A DNA stretch of 52,338 nucleotides from Uliginosibacterium gangwonense (GTDB lineage: Bacteria; Pseudomonadota; Gammaproteobacteria; Burkholderiales; Rhodocyclaceae). The notes beneath the pieces were generated by a model, which was not told the origin of the DNA, did no database searches, and saw only the letters and a list, made by a program, of their open reading frames with translations. Position numbers and translations under genes: made by a program. The DNA lies in NCBI GenBank assembly GCA_005239635.1, contig SBBQ01000063.1, forward strand, positions 1-52,338, in the 5' to 3' direction. This document shows, in pieces, positions 17,498 to 29,514 of this stretch. Positions within the stretch are counted from its first letter, which is position 1. Each line of letters opens with the position of its first letter.

Positions 17498-18889
17498 ATG
17501 TCTTCTGCACCTTCAGCTAAATCTTCTCGTGGCGCTAGCGCGTCACGGGCTAAAGCAAAATCCAAATCTGCGACCAAGAATAAGACGCCTACCGTTGGCT
17601 TTGTCTCGCTTGGTTGTCCTAAAGCGACGGTTGACTCCGAGAATATCCTCACGCGCCTGCGCGCAGAGGGTTATGAAATCAGCGGCTCGTACGAAGGTTC
17701 TGACCTCGTTGTCGTGAACACCTGCGGCTTTATTGATGCAGCCGTTGAAGAGTCGTTAGATGCGATTGGTGAAGCGCTCGCCGAAAACGGCAAAGTGATT
17801 GTGACGGGTTGCTTGGGCGCTAAAGGCAGTGTCGTGCAAGACACGCACCCATCGGTTTTAGCCGTGACAGGCCCGCATGCAACAGAAGAAGTGATGGATG
17901 TGGTGCATTCACATTTGCCACGCCCGCACGACCCCTTTACGGACCTAGTGCCTGAGCAGGGTATTCGCCTTACACCATCCCATTACGCCTACCTCAAAAT
18001 TTCTGAAGGCTGTAATCACCGTTGTTCCTTTTGCATTATTCCGTCCATGCGTGGCGATCTAGTATCACGCCCAATTGGTGAAGTCATGCGCGAAGCGGAA
18101 AGCCTCGTTAAGGCAGGCGTCAAAGAAATTCTCGTGATCTCGCAAGACACGAGTGCTTATGGCGTTGATACTAAATATCGCACAGGCTTTGTCGGTGGGC
18201 GGCCGGTGCGCACGCGTATTCATGATCTATGCAAAGAATTGGGCCAGCTTGGTGTGTGGGTGCGCTTGCACTATGTTTATCCGTACCCAACAGTGGATGA
18301 TTTGATTCCACTGATGGCTGAAAACAAAATTCTGCCGTATCTCGATGTGCCATTTCAGCACGCCAGCCCGCGCATTCTTAAGTTGATGAAACGACCTGCC
18401 GCCAGTGAGCGTAACCTTGATCGTATCAAAGCGTGGCGCGCGGTGTGTCCGGATATCACCTTGCGTTCAACGTTTATTACCGGCTTTCCTGGTGAGACGG
18501 ATGCTGAGTTTGAGGAGCTTCTGCAATTCCTTGCGGAAGCGGAGCTTGATCGGGTTGGTTGTTTTTCGTATTCACCTGTTGAAGGTGCAACGGCCAATGA
18601 TTTGCCCGATGCGGTGCCGCTAGAAGTGCGTGAAGAACGTCGCGCACGATTAATGCAATTTCAAGAAGACATCTCGACGCAACGTTTAGAAGCGCGAATT
18701 GATAAAGAATTGACCGTGCTGATTGACGAAGTGGATGAAGAGGGTGCGATGGCGCGTGGTCCTGGTGATGCACCTGATATCGATGGCCTCATCTACATTC
18801 CCGAAGCGACGCACTTGCAAGTGGGAGATTGGGCACGCGTTCGTATAACCGATTGTGATGTGCACGATCTCTACGCTGAACTGATTTGA
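17498..18889 (+). CDS. rimO: Ribosomal protein S12 methylthiotransferase RimO
   Basis: RimO, 463 aa, a radical SAM enzyme that methylthiolates an aspartate of ribosomal protein S12. The N-terminal UPF0004 domain has cysteines C40, C76 and C105; the radical SAM motif CNHRCSFC has C172, C176 and C179; a TRAM domain ends the protein. The first ~30 residues are a low-complexity Lys/Ser/Ala extension. The gene depends on Fe-S clusters, but no regulatory link to the isc operon is seen. The FAD gene starts one base after its stop. Confidence 0.96.
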   Translation: MSSAPSAKSSRGASASRAKAKSKSATKNKTPTVGFVSLGCPKATVDSENILTRLRAEGYEISGSYEGSDLVVVNTCGFIDAAVEESLDAIGEALAENGKVIVTGCLGAKGSVVQDTHPSVLAVTGPHATEEVMDVVHSHLPRPHDPFTDLVPEQGIRLTPSHYAYLKISEGCNHRCSFCIIPSMRGDLVSRPIGEVMREAESLVKAGVKEILVISQDTSAYGVDTKYRTGFVGGRPVRTRIHDLCKELGQLGVWVRLHYVYPYPTVDDLIPLMAENKILPYLDVPFQHASPRILKLMKRPAASERNLDRIKAWRAVCPDITLRSTFITGFPGETDAEFEELLQFLAEAELDRVGCFSYSPVEGATANDLPDAVPLEVREERRARLMQFQEDISTQRLEARIDKELTVLIDEVDEEGAMARGPGDAPDIDGLIYIPEATHLQVGDWARVRITDCDVHDLYAELI

Positions 18890-18890
18890 G

Positions 18891-20315
18891 ATGTCAGATT
18901 CTACGCAGCGCGACTCACTCATTGATGCGCTTGAAGCAGCGATTGGCAAAGCCTATGTGCTAACAGATGAGCATGAAGTGGCGCCATTCTTGAGTGACTG
19001 GCGTGGTCGATATAGCGGTAAAGCCCGTTGTGTGGTGCGCCCCGCCAATACTGAAGAAGTGGCGGCGGTCGTGCGCTGCTGTGCAGATGCTGGCGTACCT
19101 ATGGTGCCGCAAGCTGGCAATACAGGCTTATGTGGTGGCGCAACGCCAGATGTAAGCGGCGAAGCAGTGGTCATTAGCGTCGCGCGACTGAACCAGATTA
19201 TTGAGGTTGATGCAGCTAACAATACACTGACCGTAGGCGCAGGGTGCCTGCTAGCTGACGTGCAAGCTGCAGCAGCGCGTGTTGGCAAACTGTTTCCGCT
19301 CAGTTTGGCATCAGAAGGTTCGTGCCGAATTGGCGGCAACGTTTCCACGAATGCGGGAGGTGTGCATGTATTGCGCTACGGCAATATGCGCGATCTCACG
19401 TTGGGGTTGGAAGTGGTGCTGCCCGATGGGCGAATCTGGAATGGCCTGCAAGGTTTGCGCAAAGACAATACCGGCTACGATTTGCGCCAATTATTTGTGG
19501 GCGCGGAAGGCACGCTTGGTGTTGTGACGGGCGTCGTGGTTAAGTTGTTCCCGCAGCAAAATCACTATGCTGCTGCATGGATCGCCGTGCCGGATGCGCA
19601 GTCAGCTGTGACTTTATTGGGCGTACTTCATCAAAGCGCTGGCGATCGTATAACGGCTTTTGAGTTGGTGAGTGATGTTTCACTGAAACTCGTTTTACAA
19701 CATATACCGGGTACGCGGACACCGCTTGAAAGTGCAGCGCCTTGGTATGTGCTAGCCGAGTTGTCCGATACTGCGGCAGGCGATTTGGATGAGCGATTAC
19801 AGACCGCATTAGAAGCGGCGGTAGAGGCCGGTTTGGTCAACGATGCGGCGATCGCACAAGATGAGTCGCAGCGAGCCACGCTCTGGAAATTGCGCGAATC
19901 AATTTCAGAAGCACAGAAAAAAGATGGCTACTCCATCAAGCACGATATTGCTGTGCCTGTTAGTCGGATACCTGAATTTTTAAGTGCGGCGGGCGAGGCA
20001 TTAGCAAAGCAGTTTCCGTCAGCACGGATTGTGGCATTTGGCCATGTGGGTGATGGCAACTTGCATTACAACCTGTCTATCGCAGGTGACGAGCACGCGA
20101 ATCAAACCTTGCTACAACAAACACCCAATATCAATCGGATCGTTCATGATCTGGTGGTGTCGATGGGCGGAAGTTTGTCGGCGGAGCATGGTATTGGCCA
20201 GCTCAAACGTGGTGAGTTGGCGTATTACAAAAGCGACGTTGAAATTGCGCTAATGCGAACCATTAAACAAGCGCTAGACCCGCGGAATTTAATGAACCCT
20301 GGCAAGGTGTTGTAG
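18891..20315 (+). CDS. FAD-linked oxidase, GlcD / D-2-hydroxyglutarate dehydrogenase type
   Basis: A 474-aa flavoprotein of the FAD_binding_4 plus FAD-oxidase C-terminal family. Seen: PQAGNTGLCGGATP and the GNVSTNAGGVHVLRYGNMRD FAD-binding segments, the HVGDGNLHYN metal/substrate motif, and LSAEHGIGQLKR near the C-terminus. These fit dehydrogenases of D-2-hydroxy acids (D-lactate, glycolate, D-2-hydroxyglutarate). The substrate cannot be fixed from sequence. It is translationally close to rimO but functionally unrelated. Confidence 0.86.
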   Translation: MSDSTQRDSLIDALEAAIGKAYVLTDEHEVAPFLSDWRGRYSGKARCVVRPANTEEVAAVVRCCADAGVPMVPQAGNTGLCGGATPDVSGEAVVISVARLNQIIEVDAANNTLTVGAGCLLADVQAAAARVGKLFPLSLASEGSCRIGGNVSTNAGGVHVLRYGNMRDLTLGLEVVLPDGRIWNGLQGLRKDNTGYDLRQLFVGAEGTLGVVTGVVVKLFPQQNHYAAAWIAVPDAQSAVTLLGVLHQSAGDRITAFELVSDVSLKLVLQHIPGTRTPLESAAPWYVLAELSDTAAGDLDERLQTALEAAVEAGLVNDAAIAQDESQRATLWKLRESISEAQKKDGYSIKHDIAVPVSRIPEFLSAAGEALAKQFPSARIVAFGHVGDGNLHYNLSIAGDEHANQTLLQQTPNINRIVHDLVVSMGGSLSAEHGIGQLKRGELAYYKSDVEIALMRTIKQALDPRNLMNPGKVL

Positions 20316-20474
20316 CGAAGTCGTTATATCTCCTGCGAGACAAACTCACGATTGATTCGAGTGTGAATTGGGCTTATGCCAGCGTAAAAAATCACTGGGC
20401 GAAATGTGACAAAAAAAGTGCATAAGGTATTTACAGAGCCGTAATCTGTCCTTATAATCTTGTTCTCTTCTGTC

Positions 20475-20550
<76 letters not shown>

Positions 20551-20558
20551 CAGACTAG

Positions 20559-20634
20559 GTCCCCATCGTCTAGAGGCCTAGGACATCGCCCTTTCACGGC
20601 GGTAACCGGGGTTCGAATCCCCGTGGGGACGCCA
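20559..20634 (+). tRNA. tRNA-Glu (TTC)
   Basis: A 76-nt cloverleaf with encoded CCA. Acceptor GTCCCCA pairs with TGGGGAC, and the anticodon loop CTTTCAC gives TTC. It lies 8 bases after tRNA-Ala and is surely co-transcribed. Confidence 0.97.
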
Positions 20635-20783
20635 ACTACTTGGTTGGTTTTGTGGTGTAGTGTGTTGTAGGTGTGTGGTAACAGTGCGGTTGAAAAATCG
20701 CCAGAATTTGCCGGGTTGTTAAGCTGTGCTGATGAATGAGTAGTTGATTCGGCAAGTTGAACAGTCAGGCTACAGCTTAGCGC

Positions 20784-20860
20784 GGAGCGGTAGTTCAGTC
20801 GGTTAGAATACCGGCCTGTCACGCCGGGGGTCGCGGGTTCGAGTCCCGTCCGCTCCGCCA
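20784..20860 (+). tRNA. tRNA-Asp (GTC)
   Basis: A 77-nt cloverleaf with encoded CCA. Acceptor GGAGCGG pairs with CCGCTCC, and the anticodon loop CTGTCAC gives GTC. It is 149 bases after tRNA-Glu and is followed by a terminator. Confidence 0.97.
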
Positions 20861-20866
20861 CCAATA

Positions 20867-20895
20867 AAAATGGGCCAGCTTTGCTGGCCCATTTT
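20867..20895 (+). terminator. Intrinsic terminator of the tRNA cluster
   Basis: AAAATGGGCCAGC (20867-20879) pairs perfectly with GCTGGCCCATTTT (20883-20895) across a 3-base loop and is followed by GTTTTTTAT. It starts 6 bases after tRNA-Asp. Confidence 0.93.
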
Positions 20896-21056
20896 GTTTT
20901 TTATCCTTCGTCACTGTCCCTTATTCTGCTTGCCGGTTTTCTCTGTGCAAGGGCGGCGCCCTGAGTTACGTTGTGTGCTTATATCGTCGTCCGCGCATGC
21001 CTGCGCCTATTATTTTTGCCAATCGTTTTGCTTACAATCAGTGGAAAAAATGGGCG

Positions 21057-21536
21057 TTATTGCGATGCCTGATTGTCGTTAAACGCACGAATAATTTGCG
21101 TGGCATGGTTGCGTGTGTCGATGTTGTGCAAGACCTCAATGACGCGGCCATCCGCTCCAATCAAAATGGTAATGCGCTTGCTGATGCCCAGTATTTTTTG
21201 CAAAGGCAATAGTAGTCCGCCGACTGCGCCGTAAGCGCGTGCAATGCTTTGGTGCTCATCAACAATTAATGGAAAGTTGAGTTGGTGCTTGTCTGTAAAT
21301 TTTTGGTGTTGAGCCTGTGACTGAGCCGAAATGCCCAGTACAACTACATCCTCGTCTCTAAGGTCAGCGAATCCATCGCGAATAGAGCAGGCTTGTTGAG
21401 TGCACCCGGGCGTGTCATCCATCGGGTAGAAGTATAACGCGACACGTTTGCTGCGAAGATTTGAGAGCTTGATGCGCTCGCCATTTGTGGTTGTTGCTTC
21501 AAAGTCGGGTGCTAGATCGCCGCGTTTTAATGTCAT
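21057..21536 (-). CDS. bcp: Thiol peroxidase Bcp (AhpC/TSA peroxiredoxin)
   Basis: A 159-aa peroxiredoxin of the Bcp/PrxQ group that reduces peroxides using thioredoxin. The active-site motif PMDDTPGCTQQACSIRD gives a peroxidatic C45 and a resolving C50, the atypical 2-Cys layout. Length is normal. It lies 40 bases downstream of the GlpD-like gene on the same strand and may be co-transcribed with it. A TTGCCAAT octamer at 21016 lies just downstream. Confidence 0.94.
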   Translation of the reverse strand: MTLKRGDLAPDFEATTTNGERIKLSNLRSKRVALYFYPMDDTPGCTQQACSIRDGFADLRDEDVVVLGISAQSQAQHQKFTDKHQLNFPLIVDEHQSIARAYGAVGGLLLPLQKILGISKRITILIGADGRVIEVLHNIDTRNHATQIIRAFNDNQASQ

Positions 21537-21576
21537 GGCATTCGTCCTTTTTCGTCGCGGTGTTGGTGATACGTGT

Positions 21577-22671
21577 TTAGGTTAGATGTTCAACTGCCTC
21601 AACAACGCGCTCACCTAATTGCCGCGATGTTGTCCATTTTCCGCCGAATACGGTGATGATCTGACCTTGTGTTTCGATGGCGTATTCACGAGTTGCTTTG
21701 GTTGGGTCTGCTGCTGAGCGAATCAGTGGGCGAACGCCGGCAAACTTGCTAACAACTTCTGGTGTATTGGCAAAGTAGGCTGCGTAGTTGTTGAGTAAAT
21801 AGGCTTGTTCTTTCTCAGAGCAGGCGGTGGGTTCGTCGAGTGATTGGCGTTGTTCTGTCGTGCCGAGCAGTGTTTGTCCTTTCCAAGGTAAGGCAAACAT
21901 GATGCGACGTTCGCCGGGAACTTGCATGAAACAACCCGCATTGAGCGATTGATTCAAAATCAAATGACTGCCACGAACAAGGTCAAGCTGATGTGCGCCT
22001 TTGAGTCCACTGTCTTGCAGTAATTGCTGCGACCAAGGTCCTGCAATATTAACTATTGCGTCGACTGTGTCAGCACCTAAGTCACTCTCAAAGCTGCCAT
22101 TGGCAAAAATCTTGTTAACGCGACAGCGCTCTATCATGCGTACGCCGGCATCCATCGCGCGTTCTGCCGCCCATAAACCTAAGGCATAGTCATCCATTTG
22201 ACCGTCGAAAAACAGCAGCGCACCTTGCTGTAAATGCTCGCGACGTAATTGAGGCAGCATTTGAGCAGCGTCTTGTTGGCTGAGTTTGCGGTGTTTGCCA
22301 ATGCCCTGTTGTCCGGCTAGGAGGTCATATAGGATTAACCCCGCGCGAAGGACGAGTGGCGCTCTTCCCTCTGGAGACAGTGGGAGTACAAGCGGGAGTC
22401 GATGTGCTAGGTGCGGAGCTTGTTGTAGCCACCAGGCGCGCTCTTGCAAAGCTTCGCGTACTAAGCGGAATTCCCAGTTTTCTAGGTAGCGCAAACCACC
22501 GTGTAGGAGTTTGGTGGAGGCGGAACTGGTGTGGCTCATCAGTGTGTCACGCTCCATGAGCGTAACGCGATGGCCGCGCTTCGCGAGGGCCCATGCGCTC
22601 ATGACGCCATTGATGCCACCGCCGATGATGGCGATATTTTTTGTGGAACTGGTTTTGCCAATCGAGCTCAT
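21577..22671 (-). CDS. GlpD-like FAD-dependent glycerol-3-phosphate dehydrogenase (short form)
   Basis: A 364-aa flavoprotein. The FAD dinucleotide motif IAIIGGGINGVMSAWALAKRG is at residues 13-33, and SSASTKLLHGGLRYLENWEF is the conserved GlpD loop. The C-terminal VFGGKWTTSRQLGE motif is also present. At 364 aa it is much shorter than aerobic GlpD (~500 aa) because the C-terminal helical domain is missing, so it may act on glycerol-3-phosphate or a related substrate. The reading frame runs cleanly to its stop, so this looks like a natural short form. Confidence 0.8.
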   Translation of the reverse strand: MSSIGKTSSTKNIAIIGGGINGVMSAWALAKRGHRVTLMERDTLMSHTSSASTKLLHGGLRYLENWEFRLVREALQERAWWLQQAPHLAHRLPLVLPLSPEGRAPLVLRAGLILYDLLAGQQGIGKHRKLSQQDAAQMLPQLRREHLQQGALLFFDGQMDDYALGLWAAERAMDAGVRMIERCRVNKIFANGSFESDLGADTVDAIVNIAGPWSQQLLQDSGLKGAHQLDLVRGSHLILNQSLNAGCFMQVPGERRIMFALPWKGQTLLGTTEQRQSLDEPTACSEKEQAYLLNNYAAYFANTPEVVSKFAGVRPLIRSAADPTKATREYAIETQGQIITVFGGKWTTSRQLGERVVEAVEHLT

Positions 22672-22730
22672 ATTGTCATCTTAGCGGTAATGGCCAACTG
22701 CGTTGCAAACACATCGGCACTTTGTAGGGC

Positions 22731-24447
<1,717 letters not shown>

Positions 24448-24463
24448 GATTGGATCAGTATCA

Positions 24464-25315
24464 ATGAAACTGTGCGGTTTTGATGTTGGCCTCGACAAAC
24501 CCCTGTTTTTGATTGCAGGGCCGTGTGTAATTGAGTCGCGCCAATTGGCGTTCGACACGGCAGGGGAGCTTAAGGAAATTTGCCAATCATTAGGCATCCC
24601 TTTTATTTATAAGTCGTCGTTCGATAAAGCAAACCGCAGCTCTGGCACGAGCTACCGCGGCCCGGGTATGGAGCAGGGACTTGAAATCATGGCTGAGGTT
24701 GGCCGTGAATTACAGGTGCCGGTTCTGACCGATGTGCACACTGAAGCTGAGGTGCCGGTCGTTGCAAAATACGTTGATGTGCTGCAAACCCCCGCGTTTT
24801 TATGTCGCCAAACAGACTTTATTCGTGCGGTTGCCGCTTGTGGCAAGCCGGTGAATATTAAAAAAGGCCAATTTTTGGCCCCGGGCGATATGAAAAATGT
24901 AGTGGATAAGGCACGCCAAGCTGCACAGGAGGCCGGCGTTGAAACCGATAATTTCATGGTGTGCGAGCGCGGGGTAAGTTTCGGTTACAACAACCTCGTG
25001 TCGGACATGCGTTCGTTGGCCATCATGCGCAATACGGATTGCCCTGTCGTATTTGATGCAACCCATTCAGTACAGTTGCCCGGTGGCCAAGGCACGGCAT
25101 CGGGCGGCCAGCGCGAGTTTGTTCCCGTGTTGGCGCGTGCGGCAGTTGCTGCAGGGGTGGCGGGGATCTTTATGGAAACGCACCCTGATCCAGCCAAGGC
25201 GCTGTCGGATGGCCCCAATGCGTGGCCACTTGGCAAAATGAAGGCTTTGTTAGAACAATTGCGAGATTTGGATTCGATTGTAAAACGCCAAGGATTTGCC
25301 GAAAACAATCTATAA
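24464..25315 (+). CDS. kdsA: KDO-8-phosphate synthase KdsA
   Basis: KdsA, 283 aa, condenses phosphoenolpyruvate with arabinose-5-phosphate to make KDO-8-phosphate for lipopolysaccharide. Seen: [25 protein letters not shown] and [14 protein letters not shown], all family signatures. The ATG at 24464 is 16 bases after the pyrG stop. The open frame extends further upstream, inside pyrG, but that part is not homologous to KdsA. Confidence 0.97.
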   Translation: MKLCGFDVGLDKPLFLIAGPCVIESRQLAFDTAGELKEICQSLGIPFIYKSSFDKANRSSGTSYRGPGMEQGLEIMAEVGRELQVPVLTDVHTEAEVPVVAKYVDVLQTPAFLCRQTDFIRAVAACGKPVNIKKGQFLAPGDMKNVVDKARQAAQEAGVETDNFMVCERGVSFGYNNLVSDMRSLAIMRNTDCPVVFDATHSVQLPGGQGTASGGQREFVPVLARAAVAAGVAGIFMETHPDPAKALSDGPNAWPLGKMKALLEQLRDLDSIVKRQGFAENNL

Positions 25316-25343
25316 CCGCTGATTTTTATACCCAGAGGCTCAA

Positions 25344-25637
25344 GTGATTACGCATCTCGTTCTGTTTAAATTCAAGCCGGGCATCACTTTGCAGGATATG
25401 CGTGTGCAGTCTTGGATTGAGCAAATGAACGATTTGCCGAAACATATTCCGGGTATAACCGGTTGGCAGCATGGACCGAATGTAACAAAAGACGATGAGG
25501 CCTACGACTACGCCTTAGCCTCTCGTTTTGAGAATGAAGGGACGCTACAAATTTATTTTGAGCACCCGGTTCATCGAGCCTGCATGTTGCAGGGCGATGA
25601 ATTGATGACGCTGTGTTTTGTGGATTTGCGCCACTAA
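25344..25637 (+). CDS. Dabb (stress-responsive alpha-beta barrel) domain protein
   Basis: A 97-aa protein whose start ITHLVLFKFKPGIT and core LPKHIPGITGWQHGPN fit the Dabb family, small dimeric alpha-beta barrels of unclear biochemical role. The start is a GTG at 25344. It lies between kdsA and eno and is probably co-transcribed with them. Confidence 0.84.
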   Translation: MITHLVLFKFKPGITLQDMRVQSWIEQMNDLPKHIPGITGWQHGPNVTKDDEAYDYALASRFENEGTLQIYFEHPVHRACMLQGDELMTLCFVDLRH

Positions 25638-25677
25638 GCGTAAGTTCGTATCGATTTTAATAGTGACTAAAAAGTGA

Positions 25678-26973
<1,296 letters not shown>

Positions 26974-26984
26974 GCAGGGTGATC

Positions 26985-27407
26985 ATGCGCGACCGGTGGC
27001 CAACGCTGTTGCTGGTCGCGTTAATTGTAATGCTGCAATACCCGCTCTGGTTTAATAAGGGCGGTTGGTTTCGTGTTCGTGATGCTGAGGTTAAGTTGCA
27101 AACACAGCGCGAGCGAAATGAGCAACTCGAAACACGTAATGCAGCACTTGATTCTGAAGTGCGTAACCTCAAGCAAGGTTACGATGCAGTTGAAGACCGC
27201 GCACGCTTTGAATTGGGCCTCGTGAAGCAAGGCGAAGTCTTTGTGCAACTACGTGAAGGTGCGTCAGTCGATTTGCGACAAAATGCAAATGCGGTAATAC
27301 AAAACAGCACAAGCAATAGCCCGGGTCGTTTATCTAGCACCCTCCCCAGTAACGACTCCAATACGGTCGCCAAACCTACATTGGCAACGCCAACAAAGCA
27401 GCCTTAA
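26985..27407 (+). CDS. ftsB: Cell division protein FtsB, with extended C-terminal tail
   Basis: FtsB, about 140 aa, a bitopic divisome protein of the FtsQLB complex. There is a short cytoplasmic N-terminus, one transmembrane segment (about residues 7-23), and a periplasmic coiled coil (AEVKLQTQRERNEQLETRNAALDSEV) with the conserved ARFELGLVKQGEVF stretch. After about residue 98 it has a ~40-residue Ser/Asn/Thr/Pro-rich tail that ordinary FtsB (about 90-105 aa) lacks. AGGG five bases before the ATG at 26985 supports this start over GTG 26979. Confidence 0.92.
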   Translation: MRDRWPTLLLVALIVMLQYPLWFNKGGWFRVRDAEVKLQTQRERNEQLETRNAALDSEVRNLKQGYDAVEDRARFELGLVKQGEVFVQLREGASVDLRQNANAVIQNSTSNSPGRLSSTLPSNDSNTVAKPTLATPTKQP

Positions 27408-27408
27408 T

Positions 27409-27468
27409 TTCGGCACCCCTACCTTCGGCGTCTCTAACTGCGGCGCCTCAACCTTCGGTCATGACGGT
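27409..27468. repeat. Imperfect 15-bp tandem repeat after ftsB
   Basis: Three imperfect copies of a 15-base unit lie end to end: TTCGGCACCCCTACC (27409), TTCGGCGTCTCTAAC (27424) and TGCGGCGCCTCAACC (27439); a degraded fourth begins TTCGGT at 27454. Read in the one frame open through the array they give a five-residue period, but that frame is not that of ftsB and has no start codon. Confidence 0.6.
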
Positions 27469-27519
27469 AATCTTGCCGCAAATTGCGTTGGCGTTAAGGG
27501 TACGCTGAGTTTTTCAATG

Positions 27520-27957
27520 TTAGTGTCGTGCGGGCGATCTGGCCTCTGCCTTGTAGGGAACCCGCAGCAGCTTCTTGCCCTGCTTGACCAATAAAACCAT
27601 GTCGACGGACTCACCGTCTTTTAAGGGACGCTTGAGGCCCATGAGCATGAGGTGAAATTCGCCGGGTTCCAACTCAACTTGTTTGCCAGCGGGTAGGGCG
27701 AGAGATGGCAATTGGCGCATACGCATGACGCCGCCTTTCATACTCATCTCGTGCAGCTCAACATGGTCGGCACATGCACACTCCGCGCCAATGAGACGCG
27801 CATCTTGGTCACTCTTAACCTGCAAGAAGCCACCGGATACTTCCATGCCCTCCACAGTTGCCCTGACCCAGGGCGATGTGACCGTGACATCGGCTTGTGC
27901 AATTGATGTAATCGAAATCAAGGCTGCGCATAAAAGCGAATGGCGTTTTGATAGCAT
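27520..27957 (-). CDS. Periplasmic copper chaperone PCu(A)C
   Basis: A 145-aa PCu(A)C (DUF461) protein, which delivers Cu(I) in the periplasm, for example to the CuA site of cytochrome c oxidase. A signal peptide is present (cleavage expected near ADV, residues 22-24). Copper ligands fit H69 and the Met-rich HEMSMKGGVMRMR, with FHLMLMGL (H102, M104) further on. It is followed by an NlpC/P60 gene 16 bases upstream on the same strand. Confidence 0.93.
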   Translation of the reverse strand: MLSKRHSLLCAALISITSIAQADVTVTSPWVRATVEGMEVSGGFLQVKSDQDARLIGAECACADHVELHEMSMKGGVMRMRQLPSLALPAGKQVELEPGEFHLMLMGLKRPLKDGESVDMVLLVKQGKKLLRVPYKAEARSPARH

Positions 27958-27973
27958 GATGCGATTCCAAATG

Positions 27974-28564
27974 TTAGTTGGTTGTCAGCGGCGAGAGCGG
28001 GGAACTCATTCGGGATCCGCCTGAATTCGTATCTGTTGGGCGCAATGTGCGACCGCCATCGTAACGTGCCGCAAACCAAGGATTGTCCATACGTTCAACG
28101 CGCACGACTTTTCCTTTTTCACTCGGCGCATGGATGAATTTTCCCTCACCAATGTACAAGCCCACATGGGAATTAGGGCGGCCCATGGTGTTGTAGAACA
28201 CTAAGTCGCCCGGCTGCAACGCATCGATTTCAACCAGCCGAGTCATATTGGCAATTTGCGCAGCATTGTGAGGCAGTTTAAGGTCAGATGTTTGCGCATA
28301 CACCCAACTTATGAGGCCGCTGCAATCTAAGCCGCTGTCGGGGTGGTTTCCCCCGAATTTGTATGCTTTGTCGAGTAACGAAAAAGCATACATTGCAGCG
28401 TCATCCGCTTGCTCTGCACGCTTGAGCACGACAACAGATTGAGGTGATTTGGCGTAGCCAGGATCTGTTTGACGAATTCGCACGCCTGGCGAACTGGCGC
28501 ACCCAGTTAGTAATGCAATCAAGCCGCTCATACAGGCTATGTGTGCAATGCGCCAATAAGTCAT
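27974..28564 (-). CDS. NlpC/P60-family cell-wall hydrolase lipoprotein
   Basis: A 196-aa C40-family peptidase that likely cuts peptide stems in peptidoglycan. The signal peptide ends in a lipobox LLTGC (C22), so the protein is probably anchored to the outer membrane. Catalytic residues are C81 in GLDCSGLISW and H133 in NSHVGLYIG, with H145 in the following KFIHAP as likely third polar residue. It probably shares a transcript with the PCu(A)C gene. Confidence 0.92.
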   Translation of the reverse strand: MTYWRIAHIACMSGLIALLTGCASSPGVRIRQTDPGYAKSPQSVVVLKRAEQADDAAMYAFSLLDKAYKFGGNHPDSGLDCSGLISWVYAQTSDLKLPHNAAQIANMTRLVEIDALQPGDLVFYNTMGRPNSHVGLYIGEGKFIHAPSEKGKVVRVERMDNPWFAARYDGGRTLRPTDTNSGGSRMSSPLSPLTTN

Positions 28565-28606
28565 TTGCTAAAGCCTCGTGCGGAACACGTTGGAGTGTAG
28601 CAAGAC

Positions 28607-29362
28607 TTAATCAAGTAGATCGACTTGTCCGCTTACCGTAACAGACACGCGAGTTTCCCCACTCTCCATGGGCATGGGGGCTGCTTCAGCGCCCATGGCA
28701 TCGGCAGCCATACCGCGTTTCATCATGGTCATAATGGGGTATTGGCCGCCAATGTTGATACTCATTTGATGCACCTTGTAGGTTTTGCCAAGTGTGCGTG
28801 AGGCGAGTTGAGCTCGCGCTTGGAATGATTGGATGGCCGTGACCATAGCCTGATCTTCGGCCTGTTTTCTGGCCTCAGGCGAGGGCATAAATTGCACATT
28901 AGCAACCGCGAGATTGCTTTGCAGTTTGCCGAGTAATTCAGACATGGCTTTTGCATCTTTAGACTCGAGTACGAGTTCAGAGTGCATGCGCCAGCCTTCA
29001 ATGGTACGCCCATTCTTGCCATACACCGGCATGGTGTAGCTATTGCCGTTTTGAACCTTAATGTTTGGTGTATTGCGGATTTGCTCAATGGCCGCTGCAA
29101 TTTGGCGGTTCACGCGTTGCGCAAGTGGGCCGGCTGCCGTGTCATTTGCTTCGGTGTAAACCACAGCACGTACCATGTCATTCAATGCAGCCTGGCTTGC
29201 CTCTGCTGAAAGGTCGAGGTGTGCCGGTTCTCTGGTTGGCACTGTATCGGCCTGAACTGCTTGCATGGGCAAGAACAAAGCGATTGCGGCCAAGGCAGCA
29301 CGCGTTTGTGCACGCAGCGAGCACTGTAGGCGATTTGAGATAGATGAATTGGTATGTGTCAT
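28607..29362 (-). CDS. SIMPL-domain (DUF541) periplasmic protein
   Basis: A 251-aa protein with a signal peptide (hydrophobic stretch ALAAIALFLPMQAVQA) and a SIMPL/DUF541 body: YTMPVYGKNGRTIEGWRMHSELVLESKDAKAM and the C-terminal TRVSVTVSGQVDLLD are characteristic. SIMPL proteins occur widely in the bacterial periplasm with unclear function. Lacks other domains. Confidence 0.82.
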   Translation of the reverse strand: MTHTNSSISNRLQCSLRAQTRAALAAIALFLPMQAVQADTVPTREPAHLDLSAEASQAALNDMVRAVVYTEANDTAAGPLAQRVNRQIAAAIEQIRNTPNIKVQNGNSYTMPVYGKNGRTIEGWRMHSELVLESKDAKAMSELLGKLQSNLAVANVQFMPSPEARKQAEDQAMVTAIQSFQARAQLASRTLGKTYKVHQMSINIGGQYPIMTMMKRGMAADAMGAEAAPMPMESGETRVSVTVSGQVDLLD

Positions 29363-29514
29363 ACAGCCTCCCTGTCGTGGAATAACGTTTGCCTAGACTA
29401 GGCGTTGACCGTGTCGTAGGCAGTTGGTTGCACGTCAGAAAAGTCTGCCGCAAAAAGCTGGGCTAGTTTAGCGGCTGAACACGGACGCAAAATGTGTTGT
29501 CGCAGCTTTGTCGC

